Shown here piece after piece: positions 40,056-47,767 of a stretch of 64,000 nucleotides of DNA (the stretch's first letter is position 1; every line of letters starts with the position of its first letter). The translations under genes were made by a program, and so were the position numbers. Under the pieces are notes generated by a model. The model was not told the DNA's origin and did not search any database. It saw only the letters and a list, made by a program, of their open reading frames with translations. This DNA is from an uncultured Oscillospiraceae bacterium (GTDB lineage Bacteria > Bacillota > Clostridia > Oscillospirales > Oscillospiraceae): positions 62,001 to 126,000 of the forward strand of contig CAKTPP010000001.1 of assembly GCA_934591895.1 (NCBI GenBank). The letters are read 5' to 3'.

Positions 40056-40727
40056 ATGCATCGCATTTTTATTGTGGAGGATGACGCGGCCATCGCCGCC
40101 GCGCTGCAAAAGCACCTGACGACGTGGGGCTTTGACGTGCGCTGTGCGGAGGATTTCCGCAATGTGCTCGCCGAGTGCACGGCGTTTGATCCGCAGCTCG
40201 TGCTGCTCGACATCACGCTCCCGTTTTATAACGGCTACCACTGGTGTCAGGAGCTGCGGCGCGTGTCGAACGTGCCGGTCGTGTTCATCTCCTCGGCGTC
40301 GGACAATATGAACATCGTCATGGCCATGAACATGGGCGGGGATGATTTCATCGCCAAGCCCTTTGACCTGAACGTACTGCTGGCGAAGATTCAGGCCATT
40401 TTGCGCCGCACGTATGATTTTGCCGCGCCCGCGCCCACGCTCGAGCACCGCGGCGCCGTGCTCAACACGGCGGACGCGAGCCTGACGTATCAGGGGCAGC
40501 GCATCGAGCTGACGAAAAACGACTACCGCATCCTGCAGACGCTCCTTGAGCGCAAGGGCAGCGTCGTCAGCCGCGAGACGCTCATGGAAAAGCTCTGGGA
40601 GACGGACAGCTTCGTGGACGAAAACACGCTCACGGTCAACATCGCCCGTCTGCGCCGCAAGCTTGAGGCCGCCGGTCTGCCGGATTATATCACGACGAAA
40701 AAGGGCCTCGGCTATCTCATCGAGTGA
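40056..40727 (+). CDS. OmpR/BceR-type response regulator
   Basis: A 223-aa regulator. The receiver domain starts MHRIFIVEDDAAIAAAL with phosphoacceptor Asp in LVLLDITLPFYNG and the KPF lysine in DFIAKPFDLNVLLAKI. The winged-helix domain covers about 130-223 (LTKNDYRILQTLLERKGSVVSRETLMEKLW, VNIARLRRKLEAAGLPDYITTKKGLGYLIE). It is followed at once by its kinase and an ABC transporter of the BceAB type, a layout known for sensing and resisting cell-wall-active peptides. Likely targets are the inverted repeats at 41725-41791 before the transporter. Confidence 0.93.
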   Translation: MHRIFIVEDDAAIAAALQKHLTTWGFDVRCAEDFRNVLAECTAFDPQLVLLDITLPFYNGYHWCQELRRVSNVPVVFISSASDNMNIVMAMNMGGDDFIAKPFDLNVLLAKIQAILRRTYDFAAPAPTLEHRGAVLNTADASLTYQGQRIELTKNDYRILQTLLERKGSVVSRETLMEKLWETDSFVDENTLTVNIARLRRKLEAAGLPDYITTKKGLGYLIE

Positions 40728-40738
40728 GGGGGCAGGAT

Positions 40739-41722
40739 ATGTTTGGTGCCTATGTGCGGGAAAACCGCAGGACCGTGATCGCACTCGCGGTCTACACGGT
40801 CGTGTTCGCGCTCGTGTTCTGGCTCTACCGGGTGCCGCTGGGCGCGGCGGGGTACGCGGCGCTCGTGTGCCTGTTTTTGCTGCTGGTCTGGTTTGCGGTC
40901 GATTACCGGCGCTTTGCCGGGCGGCTGCGCCTGCTGCGGCGGCTGGAGCAGGAGATCACGCTCAGCACCGAGCAGCTGCCCGAGCCGGACGGTGTGCTCG
41001 AGGCGCAGTATCAGGCGCTCGTGCGCGCGCTCGATGCCGACCGCCGCGCGCAGATGGCGCGCAGCCAGCAGGGGTATCAGGAGCTGGTGGAGTATTACAC
41101 CGTCTGGGCGCACCAGATCAAAACGCCCATCGCCGCCATGCGTCTGCTGCTGCAGGACGCGGACACGGACGAGCAGCGCGCCCTGCTCGAGCAGGTGCAG
41201 AGCGTGGAGCAGTATGTGGAGATGGTGCTCGGCTACCTGCGGCTCGAGAGCCCGTCGTCGGACTATGTCATCCGCAACTACGCGCTCGACGATATCGTCC
41301 GGCAGGCGGTGCGCAAGTATGCCTCGCAGTTTATCCGGCGCAAACTGCGTCTGGAGTATGCGCCGCTGAACGTCAGCGTCATCACGGATGAGAAGTGGCT
41401 GCTGTTCGTCATCGAGCAGGTGCTCTCCAACGCCCTCAAGTATACGCGCAGCGGCTCGGTCTCCATCACGCTCGAGGCGCCGAAGACGCTGTGCATCCGC
41501 GACACGGGCATCGGCATCGCGCCCGAGGATCTGCCGCGCGTGTTTGAAAAGGGCTACACCGGCAGCAACGGCCGCACGGATAAGCGCGCGACCGGCATCG
41601 GTCTGTACCTCTGCCGGCGCATCCTTGCAAAGCTCGGTCACTCGATCACCATCGTCTCGACGCCCGGCGCCGGCACGACGGTGCGCATCGGGCTCGAGCA
41701 GGATGCGCTTGAGGTCGAGTGA
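40739..41722 (+). CDS. BceS-type intramembrane-sensing histidine kinase
   Basis: A 327-aa kinase with two TM helices near the N-terminus (VIALAVYTVVFALVFWLY, GYAALVCLFLLLVWFAV) and almost no extracellular loop, typical of kinases that sense through their partner transporter. The H-box is YYTVWAHQIKTPIAAMRLLL; the ATPase boxes are NALKYT, IRDTGIGIAPEDLPRVFEKGYTGSNGR and ATGIGLYLCRRI. ATG 40739 with GAGGGGGC upstream was chosen over GTG 40724. Confidence 0.93.
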   Translation: MFGAYVRENRRTVIALAVYTVVFALVFWLYRVPLGAAGYAALVCLFLLLVWFAVDYRRFAGRLRLLRRLEQEITLSTEQLPEPDGVLEAQYQALVRALDADRRAQMARSQQGYQELVEYYTVWAHQIKTPIAAMRLLLQDADTDEQRALLEQVQSVEQYVEMVLGYLRLESPSSDYVIRNYALDDIVRQAVRKYASQFIRRKLRLEYAPLNVSVITDEKWLLFVIEQVLSNALKYTRSGSVSITLEAPKTLCIRDTGIGIAPEDLPRVFEKGYTGSNGRTDKRATGIGLYLCRRILAKLGHSITIVSTPGAGTTVRIGLEQDALEVE

Positions 41723-41724
41723 GC

Positions 41725-41799
41725 CTTACAGAATCGTAAGTTTCCGCCGGGAAAATGTAAGCCGGAAGTATGGCAGCCATTTTCCCGGCGGTTTATACT
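41725..41799 (+). promoter_or_regulatory. Operators and -10 box before the Bce-like ABC genes
   Basis: CTTAC-agaatc-GTAAG (41725-41740) resembles TTACA/TGTAA-type BceR sites, and a further TGTAAG half-site follows at 41756. A perfect 14-bp inverted repeat (41744-41757 and 41778-41791, 20-nt spacer) ends two bases before TATACT (41794-41799). No good -35 box is present, as expected of an activator-dependent promoter. Confidence 0.55.
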
Positions 41800-41829
41800 G
41801 AGCCTGTCATTACACAGGAGGTAACGGTT

Positions 41830-42597
41830 ATGTCGTTTTTGGAAGTTCGTCACGTTCAGAAGATTTACACCACACGCTTCGGCGGCACGAAGGTGCAGGC
41901 GCTCAGCGATGTGAATTTCACGGTCGAGAAGGGCGAGTACGTCGCCATCATGGGCGAGAGCGGCAGCGGTAAGACCACGCTGCTCAACATTCTTGCCGCG
42001 CTCGACAAGCCCACCGGCGGCGAGGTCGTGCTCGACGGCCGGGCGCTGGGCACGATCCCGGAGCGGGAGATCGCGGCGTTTCGCCGCTCGCAGCTCGGCT
42101 TCGTGTTTCAGGAGTTCAACCTCCTCGACACGTTCTCCGTGCAGGACAATATCTTCCTGCCGCTCGTGCTCGCAGGCAAGGCGTATCCGGAGATGGCCGC
42201 GCGCCTTGCGCCCATCGCCCGGCAGCTCGGCATCGCGGAGCTGCTGCAGAAGTTCCCGTATGAGCTCTCCGGCGGGCAGAAGCAGCGTGTAGCCGTCGCC
42301 CGCGCGCTCATCACGCAGCCGAAGCTCGTGCTGGCCGATGAGCCGACCGGTGCGCTCGATTCTCGTGCGACGGATGAGCTGCTGCGCCTGTTCGAGGAGA
42401 TCAACCGCGGCGGTCAGACCATCCTCATGGTCACGCACTCGGTCAAGGCGGCCAGCCACGCCTCGCGCGTGCTGTTCATCAAGGACGGAGAGGTGTTCCA
42501 CGAGATCTATCGCGGCGAGAGCACGGATGAGCAGCTCTATCAGAAGATCGCCGATACGCTCACGATGCTGGCAACGGGCGGTGAGCGCCATGCGTAA
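41830..42597 (+). CDS. BceA-type ABC transporter ATP-binding protein
   Basis: A 255-aa ATPase. Walker A is MGESGSGKTTLLN, Q-loop LGFVFQEFNLLDTFSV, signature LSGGQKQRVAVARAL, Walker B LVLADEPTGALDSRATDELL, and the H-loop His lies in MVTHSVKAA. This is the MacB/LolD/Bce class of ATPases pairing with FtsX-type permeases. AGGAGG precedes ATG 41830, and it overlaps the permease start by 8 bp. With its permease it probably protects against a peptide antibiotic; the compound is not known. Confidence 0.94.
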   Translation: MSFLEVRHVQKIYTTRFGGTKVQALSDVNFTVEKGEYVAIMGESGSGKTTLLNILAALDKPTGGEVVLDGRALGTIPEREIAAFRRSQLGFVFQEFNLLDTFSVQDNIFLPLVLAGKAYPEMAARLAPIARQLGIAELLQKFPYELSGGQKQRVAVARALITQPKLVLADEPTGALDSRATDELLRLFEEINRGGQTILMVTHSVKAASHASRVLFIKDGEVFHEIYRGESTDEQLYQKIADTLTMLATGGERHA

Positions 42598-44611
42598 TCT
42601 CTACCCGCGTCTGGCGGCGACGAATCTGAAGAAAAACCGCCGGTTCTACCTGCCGTATCTGCTGGCCTGCATCGTGATCGTGGCGCTGTTCTGCATCATC
42701 CTCACGCTCGCGAGCGATCCCTATCTCGGCCAGATGCAGCACGGCGGCAGCGTCAGTCAGGTGCTCGGCGTCGGCGTGTCGATCATGGCGCTGTTTTCCG
42801 CCATCATCCTCTTTTACACCAACAGCGCCTTTACCAAGCAGCGCAAGCGCGAGTTTGCCATCTACAACATCCTCGGCATGGAAAAGCGCCACATCTCCTA
42901 CGTGCTCTTCTGGGAGTCGCTGTATACGGCGGCCATGGCGCTGTTTTTCGGCCTCGTGGCGGCGGGTGTGTTCTCCAAGCTCCTGCAGCTCGTGCTCATG
43001 CGGCTCATCGGCGGGGAGGCCACGTTCGGGCTGAACATCAGGCTGATGAGCATCGGCTGTACGGTGGTGTTTTTCGGCGCGCTGTTTTTGCTGCTGCTGC
43101 TCAATACCATCCGCATCATCCATCTGTCGAACCCCGTGCAGCTGCTGCGCGCCGGCAGCGAGGGCGAGCGCGAGCCGCGCAGCAAGTGGATCCTCGCGCT
43201 GCTCGGCGCGGTGTGCCTTGCCGCGGGCTATATCATTTCCCTGCGCACAAGCGTGGCCTTGTACGCCATCCAGAATTTCTTCCCGGCGGTCATCCTTGTC
43301 ATCATCGGCACGTATCTCACGTTTATCGCGCTGAGCGTCGTCGTGCTCAAGGCGCTGCGCAAAAACCGGCGTTACTACTATAAAACCAGCCACTTTGCCA
43401 CCGTCTCCGGCCTCATCTACCGCATGAGCCGCAACGCGGCCGGCCTTGCGAGCATCTGCATCCTCTCGACGATGGTGCTCGTGACGGTCTCGACCACGGT
43501 GAGCCTGTATAAGGGCGTGGATGCCTACGCCGACGTGCGCTGGCCACAGGATATGACGCTCACGCTCATGACCGACCCCCAGACGAACACGGTGCCGGAC
43601 GTCGCGCCGGTTTTGCGGGTGGTGGATGACGCCATGACGCGCTCGGGGCTCACGCAGAGCAATGTGCACGGCTATCGCACCGTCAGGTTTTCCGCGCAGC
43701 GCAGCGGCGATGCGCTTGATCTCACGAGCGAACAGCTCACCGGTTCGAGCGCCGATGAATACGCCGTCATGGTTCTGGACACGGAGGGCTATGCCGGCCT
43801 GACCGGCGAGCAGGTGACGCTTGCGCCCGGCGAGGCGCTCGCATGGACGGACGGCGCAGCCTTTGGCGACACGCTCACGCTCGGCGGCGATACGCTGCGG
43901 CTGCGGCAGCTCGATAGCTTCTCGCTCGTCAGCGGCAGCTCCATCATGGGTCTGCACACACTGTATCTGGTCGTGCCGGATCTCACGGAGATGCTCGAGC
44001 TGCGCGCGCAGCAAAACGCCTACGCCAACGAGCACGGCGGCACCCGCAGCATGCTCAACTACACGTACCAGTTCGACCTCTCCGGCACGGACGACGAGCA
44101 GCTCGACGCGCTGCACGCACTGCTCTGCGACCCCGAGCTTGAGCCCGCTGCCGTGGCGGCGAACGTGAATTACACGACCGATATGCGCGCCGATGGCTAT
44201 CCCACGCTGCGCAGCACGTACGGCGGCTTTTTGTTCCTCGGTTTTTTCCTCGGGTTCGTGTTCCTGTTTGCGACGGTGCTCATCATCTACTACAAGCAGG
44301 TCTCCGAGGGCTATGACGACCGCGGGCGCTTCCGCATCATGCAGCAGGTCGGCATGACGCCGAAGGAGGTCAAGGCGACCATCCGCACGCAGGTGCTGCT
44401 CATGTTCTTCCTGCCGCTCGTCACGGCGGCGATCCACATCGCGTTTGCCTTCCCGCTCATCAAGCAGATCGTGTTTGCCTTCGGGCTGCAGAACGTGCAT
44501 CTGTTTTTGCTGTGCACGCTCGGCACGTTCGGCGTCTTTGCGCTGCTGTACACCTTTGTGTACCTGCTCACGGCGCGCACGTATTACCGCATCGTGCGCA
44601 TGACGGATTGA
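42590..44611 (+). CDS. BceB-type FtsX-family permease
   Basis: A 673-aa permease. About ten TM helices: TM1 at the N-terminus (FYLPYLLACIVIVALFCIIL), a cluster before residue 310, a large extracellular domain (about 320-560), and three final helices (GGFLFLGFFLGFVFLFATVLIIYY, LLMFFLPLVTAAIHIAFAFPLI, LLCTLGTFGVFALLYTFVYLL). The big domain between the FtsX halves is characteristic of BceB-type peptide-sensing transporters. The start overlaps the ATPase gene. Confidence 0.92.
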   Translation: MRNLYPRLAATNLKKNRRFYLPYLLACIVIVALFCIILTLASDPYLGQMQHGGSVSQVLGVGVSIMALFSAIILFYTNSAFTKQRKREFAIYNILGMEKRHISYVLFWESLYTAAMALFFGLVAAGVFSKLLQLVLMRLIGGEATFGLNIRLMSIGCTVVFFGALFLLLLLNTIRIIHLSNPVQLLRAGSEGEREPRSKWILALLGAVCLAAGYIISLRTSVALYAIQNFFPAVILVIIGTYLTFIALSVVVLKALRKNRRYYYKTSHFATVSGLIYRMSRNAAGLASICILSTMVLVTVSTTVSLYKGVDAYADVRWPQDMTLTLMTDPQTNTVPDVAPVLRVVDDAMTRSGLTQSNVHGYRTVRFSAQRSGDALDLTSEQLTGSSADEYAVMVLDTEGYAGLTGEQVTLAPGEALAWTDGAAFGDTLTLGGDTLRLRQLDSFSLVSGSSIMGLHTLYLVVPDLTEMLELRAQQNAYANEHGGTRSMLNYTYQFDLSGTDDEQLDALHALLCDPELEPAAVAANVNYTTDMRADGYPTLRSTYGGFLFLGFFLGFVFLFATVLIIYYKQVSEGYDDRGRFRIMQQVGMTPKEVKATIRTQVLLMFFLPLVTAAIHIAFAFPLIKQIVFAFGLQNVHLFLLCTLGTFGVFALLYTFVYLLTARTYYRIVRMTD

Positions 44612-44614
44612 ATC

Positions 44615-44653
44615 AAAAAAGTCCGCACAGGCACTGCCTGTGCGGACTTTTTT
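44615..44653. terminator. Bidirectional terminator
   Basis: AAAAAAGTCCGCACAGGCA and its complement with a one-base gap; A and T runs on both sides serve the convergent permease and pyrophosphatase genes. Confidence 0.95.
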
Positions 44654-44665
44654 GTATATGCGGCC

Positions 44666-46279
44666 TCAGCCCCAGAGGGCGGTCAGCATGGGGATGATCT
44701 GCTTTTTGCGGCTCATGACGCCGGGCAGGAACACGGCGCTGTCCTTCGGCTCGACCGAGAAGGCGGCGCGGATCGTGTCATCGTTGCCGATGTAGAGCAG
44801 GTTTGTGCCCTCCATGAGCACGTCCGTGACCATGAGCGCGATCATGTCATAGTGCTGCTGCTCGAGCTTCGCGGCCATGACGGCCAGCAGCTCGTCCTTG
44901 CGCTCGAGCACCTTGGCGGAGTCGAGCGACGTGACCTGACCGACGCCGAGATAGTGGTCGGCGATGTGGAACTCCTTGAAGTCGGTGAAGCACAGCTCCT
45001 CGGCCGACTTGTCGCCCGCGCTCGAGGCGGCAAAGAGCAGGTTGCCCAGCTCGTTGAGCGAGACGTTGGCGATGCGGGCCATGCGCTCGGCCATGGCGAT
45101 GTCGCGCTTCGTGCACGTGGGGGACTTGAACATGACCGTGTCGGACAAGATTGCGCCCGCCATCAGACCCGCCATGTTCGGCGACGGCATGACGCCGTGC
45201 TCCTGATACATGTTGGTGATGATGGTCGTCGTGCTGCCGACGGGCTCGTTGCGCACGCGGATGGGCTGCGTGGTCTGGATGTCGGCCAGGCGGTGGTGGT
45301 CGATGATCTCGAGGATCTCGGCCTGCTCGAGTCCGGGCACGGCCTGCGCCAGCTCGTTGTGGTCGACGAGCACGACGCGCTTGCGCCGCGGACGCAGCAG
45401 GTGGTAGCGCGAGAGCGTACCGACGACCTTTTCGTTCTCGTCGAGCACGGGGTAGCAGCGGTAGCGGCTCTCGAGCACGACCTCGCGCACGTCGTCGATG
45501 TAATCGTCGAGGTGGAAGCTGACCATGTCCTTCGTCTGGCACGGACGGGAGATCGGGATCGCCTGATACACCAGCCGCGCCACGCGGCTTGCGTCGAGCG
45601 GGGTGGAGATGACGCAGGTCCTGCCGGCGTTTTCGAGCCACGCGGGGTCGACGTCGGTCTGGCAGAGGATGATGCACTGCACGCCGATGTCGAGCGCGCG
45701 GCGGATCATATCCGGCTGGTTGCCGCAGAGGATAATGCTGTCGGGGTCGGAGAAGAGCAGGTTGTCGCAGCTCTGCGGCAGGGCGATCGTCACCACGCCG
45801 GACACGCGGTCGACCTGCTCGGCGCCGTCGTTGAGGATGCGCCCCTCGATGACGCTCAGAAGGTTGAACAGCGGCAGCGCGTCCACGTGCCGGTCGCTGA
45901 TCGTGCGCATGCTGTAGGCTGCGATATCGCCGGCGGAGAGCATGCCGTAGAGCGTGCCGTCCTCGTTGATGATGGGCATGGCGGAGATGTCCTGATCGCG
46001 CATGATGTGCCACGCGCGGTCCATCGTGACGCTGGAGTTGAGCGCCGGCGGCGTGTCAAAGTCCAGATCGCGCACCTGCGTGCGGACGTTGCTGATCGTT
46101 GCCGGCTCCTGAAAGCCGAAGCGGTTGAGCAGGCGCTGCGTTTCATCGCTGATGTGGCCGAGGTGCGCGGCCACATAGTCGCGGTCGCCGAGCGCGTTGC
46201 GCAGCGCAGCATAGGAAATGGCAGCCGCGACGGAGTCCGTGTCCGGATTCCGGTGGCCGGTGACATAGATGCTGTTCAT
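44666..46279 (-). CDS. Manganese-dependent inorganic pyrophosphatase with CBS and DRTGG domains
   Basis: A 537-aa family II pyrophosphatase. DHH-superfamily motifs: VTGHRNPDTDSVAAAISY (N-terminus), VVLVDHNELAQ, and IDHHRLADIQ; DHHA2 lies in the C-terminal third. Between the first and later motifs is a regulatory insert with two CBS repeats (TMDRAWHIMRDQDISAMPIINEDGTLYGMLS; YIDDVREVVLESRYRCYPVLDENEKVVGTLS) flanking a DRTGG domain. Such enzymes are controlled by adenine nucleotides. The start is ATG 46279 with AAGGAG upstream; the ATG at 46315 has none. It hydrolyses PPi in the cytoplasm. Confidence 0.95.
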   Translation of the reverse strand: MNSIYVTGHRNPDTDSVAAAISYAALRNALGDRDYVAAHLGHISDETQRLLNRFGFQEPATISNVRTQVRDLDFDTPPALNSSVTMDRAWHIMRDQDISAMPIINEDGTLYGMLSAGDIAAYSMRTISDRHVDALPLFNLLSVIEGRILNDGAEQVDRVSGVVTIALPQSCDNLLFSDPDSIILCGNQPDMIRRALDIGVQCIILCQTDVDPAWLENAGRTCVISTPLDASRVARLVYQAIPISRPCQTKDMVSFHLDDYIDDVREVVLESRYRCYPVLDENEKVVGTLSRYHLLRPRRKRVVLVDHNELAQAVPGLEQAEILEIIDHHRLADIQTTQPIRVRNEPVGSTTTIITNMYQEHGVMPSPNMAGLMAGAILSDTVMFKSPTCTKRDIAMAERMARIANVSLNELGNLLFAASSAGDKSAEELCFTDFKEFHIADHYLGVGQVTSLDSAKVLERKDELLAVMAAKLEQQHYDMIALMVTDVLMEGTNLLYIGNDDTIRAAFSVEPKDSAVFLPGVMSRKKQIIPMLTALWG

Positions 46280-46325
46280 ATATTGTGTAACTCCTTTGGC
46301 GTTGTTGTGAAGCAAACCATATCAT

Positions 46326-46353
46326 ATTATAATCTGACGCCATGCCTTGTCAA
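46326..46353 (-). promoter_or_regulatory. Promoter of the pyrophosphatase gene
   Basis: Minus-strand TTGACA (46353-46348), 16-nt spacer, TATAAT (46331-46326), 46 nt from the start codon. Confidence 0.75.
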
Positions 46354-46407
46354 TCGTTGTTCGGAAAAGTGCAAAAACTGTCCGGTTTGTTGGCGGATCT
46401 CTGGTCG

Positions 46408-46418
46408 TGGTCAGACCA
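46408..46418. promoter_or_regulatory. TGGT-N3-ACCA operator, distal
   Basis: TGGTCAGACCA lies about 90 nt upstream of the predicted start point of the dehydratase operon. The TGGT-N3-ACCA pattern is typical of FadR/GntR-family sites. Confidence 0.6.
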
Positions 46419-46465
46419 GATTCGTTGTGATAAGCGATAAAATTGGGACAGTGGATAAAAACCTG

Positions 46466-46494
46466 TTGCACATTGTCAAAAAATATGCTATCTT
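46466..46494 (+). promoter_or_regulatory. Promoter of the dehydratase operon
   Basis: TTGCAC (46466-46471), 17-nt spacer, TATCTT (46489-46494), predicted start near 46501. Confidence 0.62.
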
Positions 46495-46510
46495 TGGTTC
46501 AAAGGGCTTC

Positions 46511-46521
46511 TGGTTAAACCA
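46511..46521. promoter_or_regulatory. TGGT-N3-ACCA operator, proximal
   Basis: TGGTTAAACCA, extended to a 15-bp perfect palindrome at 46509-46523, sits at about +10 of the operon, a roadblock position for repression. Confidence 0.65.
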
Positions 46522-46570
46522 GATGGCAGGCCGGAGGCCCGTGACGAACTGTGAGAGGTGGAAGCAAACC

Positions 46571-47767
46571 ATGAAAGACCTGAAGCATCTGATCTATTTT
46601 GAGAATCTGCTGCAGGAGGCCAACAACGAGCTGGTACAGCAGGCCAGGGCGGAAGGGGAACACGCCCTGGGCTACACCTGCTATTTCGTGCCGGAAACGC
46701 TGCTGAACCTGCCCGGCTGCTTCTCGAGCCGCCTGCGTGCGCCGAACACCGGCAGCATCGACGTGGGCACGTACTACATGTCGAGCAAGATCTGCTCGTA
46801 CACCCGCAGCATCCTTGAGCGCGGCATCGAGGGCGGCTACGACTATCTCGACGCACTGCTCTCGTCCGAGACGTGCCAGATGATGCACCGCGGCCACGAG
46901 CACTTCGAGATCCTCGGCCTTGTGAAGGAGAAAAACCCGCAGTTTTTCATGAGCATGATGGACGTGCCGTTCTCGGACGAGGACTTTGCCGTTGATCACT
47001 ATGAAGAGCAGCTGCGCGTGCACGTGCTCGAGCCGCTGCACGAGACCTACGGCATCGACATCTCCGACAAGGCGATCCGCGCGGCGATCCGCGACCACAA
47101 CGAGATTTCCCGCGTCCTGACCGAGATCGGCGACCTGCGCAAGGCTGCCAATCCCGTCATCACAGGCTATGAATTTCACGTGCTGCAGCTCGTGAGTCAG
47201 GTGTGCCCGCACAAGCGCATCCTGCCGTATCTCAAGCAGACGCTCACCGAGCTCAAGCGCCGCAAGGCCGATCTGCAGCCGTGGTTCCGCGCGCGGCTGG
47301 TCGTGACCGGCAGCGAGATCGACGATCCCGCGTTCACGAAGCTCATTGAGGACTGCGGCGCCATGGTCGTGGCCGACCGCTACTGCTACGGCAGTCTGCC
47401 CGGCCGCGAGCAGATCGAGATTCACGACGGGGAGACGCCGCTGCGCGCCGTTGCCCGCCACTATCTGCGCACGAGCCAGTGCCCGCGCTTCATGGAGCGG
47501 GCGCGCTCCGACGGCCGCCGCACCTACATCCGCGACCTGTGCCGGGAATACAGCGCCGACGGCGTGCTCTACGAGCAGATGAAGTTCTGCGAGTTCTGGA
47601 GCTATGAGCGTGTGCTCGGCGTGCACATCCTGCAGGAGGAGCTGGGCATCCCGACCGTCGGTATCGAGAAGGAGTACACCCTCGCCGGTGCCGGCCAGCT
47701 GCGCACACGCATTCAGGCGTTCGTGGAGAGTCTTGAGATCAAGCACATTCAGGGAGGAAATTCGTGA
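46571..47767 (+). CDS. 2-hydroxyacyl-CoA dehydratase subunit, 398 aa
   Basis: A probable [4Fe-4S] subunit of a 2-hydroxyacyl-CoA dehydratase (HgdB/FldC-like). Candidate cluster cysteines are in SETCQMMHRG (about 98), RTSQCPRF (about 306) and QMKFCEFWSYERVLGVHILQEELGIPTVGIEKEY (about 340); the last motif, including the final 'E-[KR]-[ED]Y', is characteristic of the family's third domain. GAGAGGTGG lies before the ATG. The next gene encodes the partner, its stop overlapping that start (TGATG). These enzymes remove water from 2-hydroxyacyl-CoAs in amino-acid fermentation; the substrate cannot be assigned. Confidence 0.86.
   Translation: MKDLKHLIYFENLLQEANNELVQQARAEGEHALGYTCYFVPETLLNLPGCFSSRLRAPNTGSIDVGTYYMSSKICSYTRSILERGIEGGYDYLDALLSSETCQMMHRGHEHFEILGLVKEKNPQFFMSMMDVPFSDEDFAVDHYEEQLRVHVLEPLHETYGIDISDKAIRAAIRDHNEISRVLTEIGDLRKAANPVITGYEFHVLQLVSQVCPHKRILPYLKQTLTELKRRKADLQPWFRARLVVTGSEIDDPAFTKLIEDCGAMVVADRYCYGSLPGREQIEIHDGETPLRAVARHYLRTSQCPRFMERARSDGRRTYIRDLCREYSADGVLYEQMKFCEFWSYERVLGVHILQEELGIPTVGIEKEYTLAGAGQLRTRIQAFVESLEIKHIQGGNS

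Noticed and set aside
44852..46570. Upstream extension of the dehydratase subunit frame across the pyrophosphatase gene
   Set aside because: It is antisense to the pyrophosphatase, crosses the operon promoter and both operators; homology begins at the ATG at 46571.
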